A stretch of 41,122 nucleotides of DNA from Terriglobales bacterium (GTDB taxonomy: Bacteria > Acidobacteriota > Terriglobia > Terriglobales > Acidobacteriaceae), in assembly GCA_035543055.1 (NCBI GenBank), contig DATKKJ010000037.1, positions 1 through 41,122 on the forward strand. Direction: 5' to 3'. The notes beneath the pieces are model-generated. The model searched no databases. It was not told the origin of the DNA and worked only from the letters and a program-made list of their open reading frames with translations. Position numbers and translations under genes: made by a program. Positions 7,933 to 16,342 of this stretch are shown here, one piece after another. The first letter of the stretch is position 1; every line of letters starts with the position of its first letter.

Positions 7933-9651
7933 ATGCAGCAGCTTGCCGAACTGTGCGAAGCGGTCGCCGGGACCAGCAGGAAGACCGAAAAGGTCCGGCT
8001 GGTGGCGGCCTACCTGCGTTCGCGCGGCCTGGGAGATGCTGCCGTGTCCGCGGTGTTCCTGTCGGGGCGGCCGTTCCCGGCGCACGAAGAGACCACGCTG
8101 AACCTCGGCGGGAGGCAGTTGTGGCGGGTGATCGCGCAGCTCGCGAGAAAATCCGATGCGGCAATGACCGCCGCGTATCGCAAGCATGGCGACCTGGGTA
8201 GCGCGGCGTGTGAGGTATTGCAGGCAAGGGCGAAGAAGAAGAGCGATGTGAATGTATCGGATGTCGCGAATTACTTCCGGCAAATCGCCAAGGCGCGCGG
8301 GCCGGCGGCCAAGTCGGCGCTCGCTGCGGAACTCCTCTCCAAAGCTACACCTCTGGAAGCGAAGCACATCGTCAAGATCATCACCAGCGAGCTGAGGATC
8401 GGGCTGAAGGAGAGCTTGGTCGAAGAGGCCATCGCTCTTGCCTACGATGCCCCGCTGGCGCAGGTGCAGCGCGCTAACATGCTGCTGGGCGACATCGGAG
8501 AGACCTTGCGACTGGCCACGCGGGACGCTCTGCGGCAGGCACAGATGCGGCTCTTCCACCCCATCGGGCTCATGCTGGCCAGCCCGGCGGAGAATGCCGA
8601 CGAGGCGTTCACCGAGTTCAGCGAGGCCCAAGTCGAGGACAAGTACGACGGCATCCGGGCCCAGGCGCATGTCGGGGCGCAAGCGCCGCGCGTACGGCTG
8701 TTCTCGCGCACCCGCGACGAGATCACGGAATCCTTCCCCGAGCTGGCGCCGGCGCTGCGCGCCTTCCGAGGCGAGCTGATCCTGGACGGGGAGATCGTGG
8801 CCTGGCGCGAGGGGCGGGCGCTTCCCTTCTCCGAGCTGCAGAAGCGTCTGGGTCGGAAAAAGCCGACGCACACCCTGATGGACGAAGTGCCGGTGGCGTA
8901 CCTCGTCTTCGATGTCCTCTATACCGAGGGCGAGATGGTGATCGACCGGCCGCTGCGGGAGCGCGGCATCATGCTTGACGCCGCTTTTGCCGACGCGTCG
9001 CCAGTCATTGCGGCGGAAGCGACAGACGCGCAGGGGCAGCTCCTGTTCGAGCCAGCGGCGCCTTCGGATACTCCGAAGGCGGAGCCCAGGGTCATCCGCG
9101 CACCCACCCACCGCGCCACCTCCAGCCAGGAGCTGGAGGCGATGTTCGAGCGCGCGCAGGCAGGCGGCAACGAAGGCCTGATGGTCAAGGACGTCAACTC
9201 CCCGTACGTGCCCGGGCGGCGCGGCCGTTCGTGGCTGAAACTGAAGCGCGAGCTGGCGACGCTGGACGTGGTGGTGACCCAGGCGGAGTGGGGACATGGC
9301 AAGCGCGCCGGAGTACTGAGCGACGTCACGTTCGCGGTACGCTCCGGCGAGCGGCTGCTGAACGTCGGCAAGGCGTACTCCGGACTGACCGACGAGGAGA
9401 TTGCGGAACTCACCCAGTGGTTCCTGGAACACACGCTGGAAGACCGCGGTTTCGTGCGCCAGGTCGAGCCCAAAATCGTGCTCGAGGTCGCCTTCAACGC
9501 GGTGATGCGCTCCGACCGCCACGACAGCGGATACGCCCTACGTTTCCCGCGCATCCTGCGCATCCGCGGAGACAAGTCCGCGGAAGAGATCGACACGCTG
9601 GAGACCGTCCGCGGCATCTACGAACGGCAGAGGCTGGCGAAGTCCGCGTAG
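7933..9651 (+). CDS. ATP-dependent DNA ligase, archaeal/eukaryotic (LIG1/Cdc9) type
   Basis: 572 residues, close to archaeal ligases and distinct from the NAD-dependent LigA found in all bacteria. An N-terminal helical DNA-binding domain (about 1-200) is followed by the adenylation domain. Motif I is EDKYDGIRAQ with the AMP-accepting Lys237. Further motifs are the LDGEIVAW block, AYLVFDVLY, EGLMVKD (motif IV region) and WLKLKR (motif V). A C-terminal OB-fold covers roughly the last 130 residues. A Pro/Ala-rich insert lies between motifs (about 355-390). It seals nicks using ATP and probably acts in repair beside LigA. No strong Shine-Dalgarno sequence precedes the ATG. It is separated from recA by a terminator, and its stop lies 3 bases from the convergent PilZ gene. 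Confidence 0.95.
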   Translation: MQQLAELCEAVAGTSRKTEKVRLVAAYLRSRGLGDAAVSAVFLSGRPFPAHEETTLNLGGRQLWRVIAQLARKSDAAMTAAYRKHGDLGSAACEVLQARAKKKSDVNVSDVANYFRQIAKARGPAAKSALAAELLSKATPLEAKHIVKIITSELRIGLKESLVEEAIALAYDAPLAQVQRANMLLGDIGETLRLATRDALRQAQMRLFHPIGLMLASPAENADEAFTEFSEAQVEDKYDGIRAQAHVGAQAPRVRLFSRTRDEITESFPELAPALRAFRGELILDGEIVAWREGRALPFSELQKRLGRKKPTHTLMDEVPVAYLVFDVLYTEGEMVIDRPLRERGIMLDAAFADASPVIAAEATDAQGQLLFEPAAPSDTPKAEPRVIRAPTHRATSSQELEAMFERAQAGGNEGLMVKDVNSPYVPGRRGRSWLKLKRELATLDVVVTQAEWGHGKRAGVLSDVTFAVRSGERLLNVGKAYSGLTDEEIAELTQWFLEHTLEDRGFVRQVEPKIVLEVAFNAVMRSDRHDSGYALRFPRILRIRGDKSAEEIDTLETVRGIYERQRLAKSA

Positions 9652-9654
9652 CGC

Positions 9655-10620
9655 TTACTTCTTCTCGGTGGACTCCGCATTGGAAGCGAAGACCGAGCCG
9701 GCGGGGTGCTGAGCGCAATCGTGCGACTCGAATCCGGAGACGACCGGTACCGGCGGCTCATTGGCGTAGCGCCAGCGTGTCTCTTCCAGACGGATCGAGA
9801 AGCGCCAGCCGCATTCACTGCACTTCCAGGCGATCGGCAGGTTCTGGGCGAAGGCGTGGCATAGCAGGCGGCGAGGCATCCCGGAGGCGTCCGGGCGCTG
9901 AACCGCTCCCATGGTTTGCGGGACCGCGGGCAAGGGTGGCTGCGTGAGTTCGTACTGCTCCATGAGCCAGGCGACGAGCCGGGCCCGCGACTTGCTCGAC
10001 AGCCGAGTGAACTGCAGGCCGGCGCGCCCGCTGCGCGTCCACAGGACCTCGGCCTGGGCGTCGATGGGAGAACCGCCGGGCAGCGTGAAGCGGAGCTCGA
10101 GCAGGCTGTGCTCTGCCAAGGAAAGAGGCGTAACGATGCCCAGGCCGCCCTGGCTGAGGTCGCTGGCGGTGACCGGGATCTCGCCGCGACGGTCGTTGGG
10201 ACGCTGGACCCAGACCACCATGTCCACCGGATGACGGTAGTAGCGGCGGTTCTCCTGCGCCATGAGGCCCTGGGCGGCGCGAACGCTGCGCAGCAGCCAC
10301 TCCTGGGAAAAGCTGGCATCGAGCACGAAGCTGGCGCCCAGCATGGCGGCCTCGCGCGGGCTGGTGATCTCGCTGACGATGGCGAAGGTCACGGTGGAGC
10401 GATTGACGGGCGAGCGGCGCACATTCTCCAGGACGGTGCGGGCGCCGGGAAGCCCGGCGCAATCGATCAGCGTGGCGTCATAGCGATTGGCCACGAGCTT
10501 CTGCTCGGCGTCCTCGGCCCGGGTACAGACGTCGGTGTCGATCCCGGCAAGTTCGAAGACCGGGACCACCTTGCGGAGCAGCTGCGGATCGCAGCACACG
10601 ACCAGCGTGGTCAGAGCCAT
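9655..10620 (-). CDS. Receiver-like plus PilZ domain protein with C-terminal CxxC motif
   Basis: 321 residues. Residues 1-115 have a receiver-like fold pattern (LVVCCDPQLLRKVVPVFELAG, then ATLIDCAG with an Asp at the phosphoacceptor position). About residues 125-230 are a PilZ domain with the c-di-GMP signatures RRYYR (RxxxR) and DLSQGGLG (DxSxxG), so cyclic-di-GMP binding is likely. The C-terminal part has WKCSECGWRF and a later HDCAQH, suggesting a small zinc ribbon; metal binding is inferred. The phosphorylatable acidic pocket is incomplete (CCD in place of a DD pair), so the receiver part may be non-canonical. No signal peptide is seen. It is convergent with the ligase gene and has no obvious operon partner. 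Confidence 0.85.
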   Translation of the reverse strand: MALTTLVVCCDPQLLRKVVPVFELAGIDTDVCTRAEDAEQKLVANRYDATLIDCAGLPGARTVLENVRRSPVNRSTVTFAIVSEITSPREAAMLGASFVLDASFSQEWLLRSVRAAQGLMAQENRRYYRHPVDMVVWVQRPNDRRGEIPVTASDLSQGGLGIVTPLSLAEHSLLELRFTLPGGSPIDAQAEVLWTRSGRAGLQFTRLSSKSRARLVAWLMEQYELTQPPLPAVPQTMGAVQRPDASGMPRRLLCHAFAQNLPIAWKCSECGWRFSIRLEETRWRYANEPPVPVVSGFESHDCAQHPAGSVFASNAESTEKK

Positions 10621-10695
10621 GCGTCCCTAGAGTACGCTACCGGGAGGACCAATTGAACATTACCGAATGCCACTGCCGGACGTGTCCCATGGGGA

Positions 10696-11139
10696 TCAGT
10701 CTTCGACCCGGACGTTGAAGGTGGTTTTGCCGGACTTGCCGGCGGCGTTGGCCGTCAAGACGACTTCCCATTCGCCCGACATGGTGAACTGACCAGTCCC
10801 GTGGTACCGGCCGCCTCCGGCGGGTTGCAGTGCGAACTCGTTCTTCCCCATATCCATCAAGGGCATGACCAGCGAAGCTTGCACTTTGGCGTCGTTGACT
10901 GGCGCGCCGGAGAGGTCGGTGACAGTCATGTGAAAGGTGGTCTTCTTCGACATCACCGGCTGCGGAGGCTCGAAGCTGACCGACATCTTGAGTGTGGAGC
11001 CGGGAGCTACTGTAGTGGCGAGGATAACCGGCTGCGAGGAATGCGTGGCCTTGGCCGAAGGTGCGGTCTTATCCCTGGAGCAGCCGGCGAACAGTGACAG
11101 GAAACAGAATACAAGCAGCAAATGTTTCATCCGACCCAT
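10696..11139 (-). CDS. Small lipoprotein with FixH/YtkA-like domain
   Basis: 147 residues from the ATG at 11139, or 144 from an ATG at 11130 (MKHLLLVF). TGGAG upstream is better spaced for the first. A lipoprotein signal ends in a lipobox, LFAGC, so the protein is probably anchored in a membrane. The rest forms an immunoglobulin-like beta domain of the YtkA/FixH type: VMSKKTTFHMTVTDLSGAPVNDAKVQ, and a Met-containing stretch (MPLMDMGKNEF) followed by GRYHGTGQFTMSGEWEVVL. Such domains are often linked to copper or other metal handling. The gene begins 28 bases after the CDF exporter stop on the same strand, so the two probably form an operon for metal homeostasis. The specific metal is unknown. 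Confidence 0.8.
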   Translation of the reverse strand: MGRMKHLLLVFCFLSLFAGCSRDKTAPSAKATHSSQPVILATTVAPGSTLKMSVSFEPPQPVMSKKTTFHMTVTDLSGAPVNDAKVQASLVMPLMDMGKNEFALQPAGGGRYHGTGQFTMSGEWEVVLTANAAGKSGKTTFNVRVED

Positions 11140-11167
11140 TCTGAGGCGCTGCTCCACCGGTTGCAAC

Positions 11168-12100
11168 TCAGTGGCTGCGCCCTTCCCCGTGGGCGTTTTC
11201 CTCGGCGACCGGAACGACGCAGCCGTGGGCGACATCGCACACCGCGTGTTCGAACTGGATGGTGGTGTGAAAGATGCGGAAGGCGCTCGCCAGTTGCTCG
11301 TTGACCCGGCGGAGAATGATCTCGCTCTCCGACGGAGGGATGTCGGCGATCTGGATATGGCAGGAGAGCGCGTGGCTCTCCGACCCTAGGCTCCAGGCGT
11401 GCAGGTCGTGGACGTCGAGAACGCCGGGGATGGCGCGGATCCGGCCCGCGATCTCGTCGAGCTGCATGCCCCGCGGGGTGCCTTCCAGCAGGATGTTCAG
11501 CGTCTCGCGGATGATGCCGAACGAGGACCACAGGATGAGGGCGCCGATGCCAAAGGAGAGCGCCGGATCGATCCAGGTCTGGCCGGTCAGCAGGATGCCC
11601 CAGCCGCCGAACAGGACGGCGGCCGTGGACAGAGTGTCGCCGATCTCGTGGACCAGTGCGCTGCGGATGTTCACGTCCCGGCTGGTGCGATACAACAGCA
11701 CCGCGATGATGCCGTTCATGGCGATGCCAGCGGCGGCGACGACCATCATCACGCCCGCGTGCACCGGTTCGGGATGGTAGAGCCGGCGTCCGGCTTCGTA
11801 AAAGATCAGGAAGGCGACCGCCACCAGCGTCAGCGCGTTGATGAAGGCCGCGAGAACGCCCGTACGCTGGTAGCCGAAGGTCTTGGTGGAGGTCGGCGGC
11901 CGGCCCTGAAAGAACACCGCTACCCAGGAAAGCAGGAGGGCCAGGAAGTCGGACAGGTTGTGGCCCGCCTCGGAGAGCAGCGCCAGGGAGTGCGCGCGGA
12001 TGCCGGTGACGACCAGCAGGACGATGTAGGCCAGAGTGAGCAGCAGGGAGATGCGCAGGATGCGCGAGGCCTTCATGCCGTCGTGGACATGCCCCACCAT
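11168..12100 (-). CDS. Cation diffusion facilitator (CDF/CzcD-type) metal exporter
   Basis: 310 residues from the ATG at 12100 (MVGHVHDGMKASR). Longer starts (12131-12136) add residues with no family character. Six membrane helices are visible. The metal-site motifs are HSLALLSEAGHNLSDFLALLLSW in helix 2 and HEIGDTLSTAAVLFGG in helix 5. The HxxxD and HxxxD pairs there match the tetrahedral zinc site. A C-terminal cytoplasmic domain (GVLDVHDLHAWSLGSESHALSCHI) matches the family's metal-sensing dimerisation domain, and the C-terminus is His-rich. It exports Zn2+, Co2+ or Cd2+ by proton antiport. It is followed by the FixH-like lipoprotein gene on the same strand. Confidence 0.93.
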   Translation of the reverse strand: MVGHVHDGMKASRILRISLLLTLAYIVLLVVTGIRAHSLALLSEAGHNLSDFLALLLSWVAVFFQGRPPTSTKTFGYQRTGVLAAFINALTLVAVAFLIFYEAGRRLYHPEPVHAGVMMVVAAAGIAMNGIIAVLLYRTSRDVNIRSALVHEIGDTLSTAAVLFGGWGILLTGQTWIDPALSFGIGALILWSSFGIIRETLNILLEGTPRGMQLDEIAGRIRAIPGVLDVHDLHAWSLGSESHALSCHIQIADIPPSESEIILRRVNEQLASAFRIFHTTIQFEHAVCDVAHGCVVPVAEENAHGEGRSH

Positions 12101-12158
12101 GATGCTCAGTGTACGTTCGCAGCAACTCGGCATCAACCGGGGCGGGCACTGCCGGATC

Positions 12159-12671
12159 TCATGCGGGAAGCAGGTTGAGGGTGCGCGGCAGGGCGCCCTC
12201 GAGCTCCAGGAGCGCGCGCTTGAGGTCCAGTCCGCCGCCGTAGCCGCCGAGAGAGCCGTCCGAGGCCAGCACGCGATGGCAGGGGACGACGATGGCGACC
12301 GGGTTGTCGTGGTTCGCCATGCCTACAGCGCGGAAGCCTCGGGGGCAGCCCACGCGGCGCGCCAGCTCGGCGTAGGTGATGGTTTGCCCGTAGGGGATAT
12401 CCAGCAGAGCCTGCCAGCAGCGGAGCTGGAAGTCGGTGCCGCGCAGGTCAAGCGGGATCGAGAAATGCCGGCGCTTCGCGGCGAAGTAGTCGTTCAGTTC
12501 GGCGATGACGGGCGCGACCCGGCGGGCCGAGCGCGTCCACACATCGCCCCGCCGTCGCTGCGGCCGAAGATGGCCCTTCTCGAATTCCAGGACGGCAAGA
12601 CCCTCCTCGCTCACGCCGACGATCAGCGGCCCGATCGGTGCGACATGGCGGCCATAGAAAATCTCGCGCAT
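12159..12671 (-). CDS. ogt: Methylated-DNA--[protein]-cysteine S-methyltransferase
   Basis: 170 residues from the ATG at 12671, close to Ogt (about 171). A start at 12740 is possible but would leave only 18 bases to the divergent def gene. The active-site motif PCHRV has the methyl-accepting Cys131, preceded by the helix-turn-helix region (PYGQTITYAELARRVGCPRGFRAVGMANHDNP). The enzyme removes methyl groups from O6-methylguanine by suicide transfer to Cys131. The N-terminal domain is short and of the Ogt type, without the Ada phosphotriester-repair half. It is divergent from def-fmt. Confidence 0.95.
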   Translation of the reverse strand: MREIFYGRHVAPIGPLIVGVSEEGLAVLEFEKGHLRPQRRRGDVWTRSARRVAPVIAELNDYFAAKRRHFSIPLDLRGTDFQLRCWQALLDIPYGQTITYAELARRVGCPRGFRAVGMANHDNPVAIVVPCHRVLASDGSLGGYGGGLDLKRALLELEGALPRTLNLLPA

Positions 12672-12758
12672 GGACTGGACATTGTAATCGCCCGCAAACT
12701 CAACCGGAGAGGCAAACACATTGCCTAAGTTCCGCTGCATGTTTTAGTTTGGAGGAGG

Positions 12759-13268
12759 ATGATTTACCCCATCGTCAAGTTCGGCGACCCGGTGCTGGAA
12801 AAGCCAGCGGAGCCGGTCACGATCTTCGACGACGTGCTGCGCAAACTCATCGCCGACATGTTCGAATCCATGTATGCGGCGCACGGGGTGGGGCTGGCGG
12901 CGCCGCAGATCGGGATCTCCAAGCGGCTGGTGGTCATCGACGTGACCTTCAAGGAGGACCCGGGCGCCAAGCTGGTGCTGGTGAACCCGGAGATCGTCCA
13001 CTTGGAGGGCAAGCAGGCGGGGCAGGAAGGCTGCCTCAGCATCCCCGAGTTTCGCGAGCAGGTGACGCGGGCGAAGCGGGCCACCATCCGGGCACAGGAC
13101 GCCGAAGGGCGGTGGTTCGAGAGGGAAGGTGAGGACCTGCTGGCCCGCGCTTTCCAGCATGAGACCGACCACCTCAACGGACGGCTCTACATCTCGCACA
13201 TCAGCGCCCTGAAGCGCGACCTGATGAAACGCAAGATCCGCAAACTGGTCCGCGCAGGTGAATGGTGA
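12759..13268 (+). CDS. def: Peptide deformylase
   Basis: 169 residues. It removes the formyl group from nascent N-formyl-methionine. All three family motifs are intact: GVGLAAPQIG (43-52), EGCLS (90-94, metal ligand Cys92) and HETDH (134-138, ligands His134 and His138, catalytic Glu135). The start follows GGAGGAGG directly, with very short spacing. The gene overlaps fmt by 7 bases, the classic def-fmt operon, which couples removal and addition of the formyl group. Confidence 0.98.
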   Translation: MIYPIVKFGDPVLEKPAEPVTIFDDVLRKLIADMFESMYAAHGVGLAAPQIGISKRLVVIDVTFKEDPGAKLVLVNPEIVHLEGKQAGQEGCLSIPEFREQVTRAKRATIRAQDAEGRWFEREGEDLLARAFQHETDHLNGRLYISHISALKRDLMKRKIRKLVRAGEW

Positions 13269-14200
13269 CCGACCTGGTCTTCTGCGGCACGCCGCGCTTC
13301 GCGGTGCCCACGCTGGAAGCGCTGGTGCAGGCCGGGTTCCGCCTCCGCCTGGTGGTCACGCAGCCGGACCGGCCGCGCGGACGCGGCCAGGAACTGGCGG
13401 CGTCCCCGGTCAAGCAGGCAGCGCTGGCGCTGGGTCTGCCGGTCAGCCAGCCCGAGAAGATCAAGGACAACCCGGATTTCCGCCGGCAACTGGAGTCCCT
13501 GGCGCCCCGCGCCATCGTGGTAGTCGGCTACGGGCGGCTGATCCCGCCCTGGATGTTGGGGCTGCCGCCGCTCGGCAACATCAATCTGCACGCCTCACTG
13601 CTGCCTCAGTACAGGGGCGCGGCGCCGATCCAGTGGGCCATCGCCAACGGGGAGTCCGTCACCGGCAACACCACGATGCTGCTGAACGAGGGCCTGGACA
13701 CGGGCGACATCCTCTTGCAGGAGGAGATCCGAATCGCGCCCCAGGACACGGCCGCTACCCTGGGACCACGCATGGCGGAGTCGGGAGCGCGGCTGATGGT
13801 GAAGACGCTGCGTGAGCTGGAGGCAGGACGCATTCGTCCAAAGCCCCAGGACAGTTCGCGCGCCACGCTGGCGCTCATCCTGACCAAGGAGGACGGGCGC
13901 ATCGACTTTCAGCGCCCGGCGCGCGACATCTTCAACCGCATGCGCGGCTTCCAGCCCTGGCCCGGCGCATTCACGGTATTTCGCGGAAAGAACCTGGCAG
14001 TGCACACCGCCGCGCCGGTCGAAAGAAGAGACATCCCACCAGGAGAGCTACGCGTCGAGCAGGGCCGCCTGTTCGTGGGCTGCGCCCCGGGGACGGCGCT
14101 GGAGTTCCTCGAGCTGCAGCCCGAGGGCAAAAGGCACATGACGGCGGCCGACTTGGTGAATGGCTACCGCGTCCGTAGCGGAGAGAAGCTCGGCGGATGA
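13262..14200 (+). CDS. fmt: Methionyl-tRNA formyltransferase
   Basis: 312 residues, the normal length. It formylates Met-tRNAfMet using 10-formyl-tetrahydrofolate. The N-terminal formyltransferase domain contains the signature NINLHASLLPQYRGAAPIQWAI, with the catalytic Asn and His, and the later GLDTGDIL motif. The C-terminal OB-like domain starts at about residue 205 (KEDGRIDFQRPARDIFNRMRGFQPWPGAF) and binds tRNA. The ATG lies inside the def stop region, so translation is coupled. The stop codon is one base from that of the convergent PASTA gene. Confidence 0.98.
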   Translation: MVTDLVFCGTPRFAVPTLEALVQAGFRLRLVVTQPDRPRGRGQELAASPVKQAALALGLPVSQPEKIKDNPDFRRQLESLAPRAIVVVGYGRLIPPWMLGLPPLGNINLHASLLPQYRGAAPIQWAIANGESVTGNTTMLLNEGLDTGDILLQEEIRIAPQDTAATLGPRMAESGARLMVKTLRELEAGRIRPKPQDSSRATLALILTKEDGRIDFQRPARDIFNRMRGFQPWPGAFTVFRGKNLAVHTAAPVERRDIPPGELRVEQGRLFVGCAPGTALEFLELQPEGKRHMTAADLVNGYRVRSGEKLGG

Positions 14201-14201
14201 C

Positions 14202-14909
14202 CTACTTTGTGACCTCGAAGTTCACGGTCATGCCCGGCGTGACTCGCTGGCCGGGCGCGGGCGACTGTTTGAGGATCGTCCCTGGGGTCGCTCCGGCCTC
14301 CGTGGCTGTGACCGTTCCCAACTTGAGCCCGGCCTGTTGCAGGGCCTGGGCCGCGTCGGCCAGTTGCCGACCCCTCAGGTTGGGCATGACGTAAGCCTGA
14401 GACTCCTCGGGGGCGCTGACCAGCAGGTTGACCTTGGGACTCGCGACCGACGTCGCATTCGCGGGCGGCGATTGCGCCAAGACCTGGTCGGGAGCGGCGT
14501 CGGGGATGTGCGCCACCGCCACCACTCCCACGTCGAGCCCGCGCCGGCGCACGTTGATCTCCGCGGCCCGCGGGCTCTGGCCGGCCAGGTCGGGGATGAC
14601 AGCGCGTTGCGGCCCCAGGCTGAGCGCGAGCCTCATCCTCCAGCCGCGGCGGACCCGCGTGCCCGGCGCCGGCAACTGGGTGACGATGCGGCCCTCGGGG
14701 ACGGTGTCGCTGTAGAACCGGCTCTCGGTATCGAGCAGCAGGCCGCTGTCCGAGGCGACGCGCTCCGCTTGCTCCATGCTCAGCCCCAGCAGCTTGGGGG
14801 TCGCCACCTCGCGCCCGTGGATGGCCATGCGCATGGCGGTCATGGCAGAGAACAGCATGACCGTCAGCAGCACCAGGGCCATCAGCAGGTAGCGGAAGAA
14901 GCGACGCAT
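14202..14909 (-). CDS. Membrane-anchored protein with three PASTA domains
   Basis: 235 residues. One N-terminal membrane helix (YLLMALVLLTVMLFSAMTAM) is followed by three PASTA repeats, at about 36-100, 101-170 and 171-235. Each has the typical pattern of a (V/M)P-x-L-x-G start, a helix, and a P-xG end (for example VMPNLRGRQLADAAQALQQAGLK, then SPAPGQRVTPG). PASTA domains bind muropeptides or unlinked peptidoglycan and are usually found on Ser/Thr kinases and penicillin-binding proteins. Here there is no kinase or transpeptidase part, so it may be a structural or sensing partner; that is inference. GGAG precedes the ATG at 14909. Confidence 0.9.
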   Translation of the reverse strand: MRRFFRYLLMALVLLTVMLFSAMTAMRMAIHGREVATPKLLGLSMEQAERVASDSGLLLDTESRFYSDTVPEGRIVTQLPAPGTRVRRGWRMRLALSLGPQRAVIPDLAGQSPRAAEINVRRRGLDVGVVAVAHIPDAAPDQVLAQSPPANATSVASPKVNLLVSAPEESQAYVMPNLRGRQLADAAQALQQAGLKLGTVTATEAGATPGTILKQSPAPGQRVTPGMTVNFEVTK

Positions 14910-15004
14910 CGCTCCGATTTAACCACATGGCCCGACGGCGTGCTGAGGTTTAAGATTAGGGGTTTCCAGGCGCTGCGGCCCGGCCGCAGAAAGGACGCAC
15001 TCCT

Positions 15005-16315
15005 ATGTCGAAGCGTGAAGACCTTATCCGCAAGCAGAAGGAATTCATCTTCCCCTCAGTCTCGACCTTCTATCCCGAGCCGCTGGTCCTGGACCGCGGC
15101 AACATGCAGCACGTGTGGGACATCGAGGGGCGCCAGTACCTGGACTTCTTCGGCGGCATCGTGACGGTCAGCGTTGGCCACTGCAATCCGCGGGTGACCT
15201 CGAAGCTGAAGGCGCAGGTGGACAAGCTGCAGCACGTCTCCACCAGCTTCATCACCGAACCGATGGTGGACCTGGCGGAGAAGCTGGCTTCCATCGCGCC
15301 ACGCGGCATCAAGAAGTCGTATTTCACCAACAGCGGCACCGAGGCCAACGAAACCGCGGTGCAGATCGCGCGCATGCACACCGGCAACTACGAGCTGGTG
15401 GTGCTGCGCCACGGCTACAGCGGCCGCTCGTCCCTGGCCCGCAGCATGACCGGCATGAACACCTGGCGCAAGACCACGCTGGAAGTCGGCATCGTGCACG
15501 CCATGAACCCGTACTGCTACCGCTGCCCCATGGGACTGAAATATCCCGACTGCGGCGTGGCCTGCGCCAAGGACGTGGAGAACGTCATCCAGACCACCAC
15601 CACCGGGCGCATCGCCGGCTTCCTGGCCGAGCCCATCCAGGGCGTGGCCGGCTTCATCACCCCGCCCAAGGAATACTTCAAGATCGTCTTCAACATCGTG
15701 AAGCAGTACGGCGGTGATCTCATCTCCGACGAGGTGCAGACCGCCTGGGGCCGCACCGGACACAAGTGGTGGGGCATCGAGCATTGGGAGGTCGAGCCCG
15801 ACATCATCACCTCGGCCAAGGGGCTGGGGAACGGCCACCCGGTGGGCCTGACCATGGCGCGGCCGGAGATCGCGGATTCGTTCCAGGGGCTGACCATCTC
15901 CACCTTCGGCGGCAACCCGGTGACCTGCGCCACCGCCAAGGCGGTCATCGAGGTCATGGAAGAGGACGACCTGCGCACCAACTCCGCCGTGGTGGGCAAG
16001 CACTTCCGCGAGAAGCTGGAGGAGCTGCAGGAGCGGCATCCGCTCATCGGGGAGGTGCGCGGCATGGGCCTGATGCAGGCGCTGGAGCTGGTGGAAGACC
16101 GGGACACCAAGCAGCCGGCCGCCAAAGAGACCAACGCCCTCCTCGACGAGTGCCGCAAGGCCGGACTCCTGGTGGGTAAGGGCGGGCTGTACGGCAACGT
16201 CATCCGTATGTCCCCGCCGTTGAACATCACCAAGGCGGACGTGGACGAAGCCTGCCGCATGCTCGACAAGGCCTTCGCCGCGGTGGAAGAGGGCCGCATG
16301 GCCGCCACCAAGTAA
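15005..16315 (+). CDS. Class III PLP-dependent aminotransferase, AGXT2-like
   Basis: 436 residues. The fold-type I pattern is complete: YFTNSGTEANETAVQIAR, the EPIQGVAGF block, SDEVQTAWGRTG, and the PLP lysine Lys272 in SAKGLGNG. The C-terminal FGGNPVTCATAKAVIEVM and GLLVGKGGLYGNVIRMSPPLNITK closely resemble alanine-glyoxylate aminotransferase 2. It also has an internal Cys-rich loop (YCYRCPMGLKYPDCGVAC), like the one in AGXT2 homologues. Likely substrates are an omega-amino or beta-amino acid with pyruvate or glyoxylate as acceptor. 4-Aminobutyrate or beta-alanine transamination is also possible. It is probably transcribed alone. Confidence 0.9.
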   Translation: MSKREDLIRKQKEFIFPSVSTFYPEPLVLDRGNMQHVWDIEGRQYLDFFGGIVTVSVGHCNPRVTSKLKAQVDKLQHVSTSFITEPMVDLAEKLASIAPRGIKKSYFTNSGTEANETAVQIARMHTGNYELVVLRHGYSGRSSLARSMTGMNTWRKTTLEVGIVHAMNPYCYRCPMGLKYPDCGVACAKDVENVIQTTTTGRIAGFLAEPIQGVAGFITPPKEYFKIVFNIVKQYGGDLISDEVQTAWGRTGHKWWGIEHWEVEPDIITSAKGLGNGHPVGLTMARPEIADSFQGLTISTFGGNPVTCATAKAVIEVMEEDDLRTNSAVVGKHFREKLEELQERHPLIGEVRGMGLMQALELVEDRDTKQPAAKETNALLDECRKAGLLVGKGGLYGNVIRMSPPLNITKADVDEACRMLDKAFAAVEEGRMAATK

Positions 16316-16342
16316 GGGACGCGACCACGGAACCGCTGGACT

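Noticed and set aside
12671-12740. A start at 12740 for ogt
   Set aside because: It would leave 18 bases to the divergent def start. The 12671 start gives 170 residues, matching Ogt.
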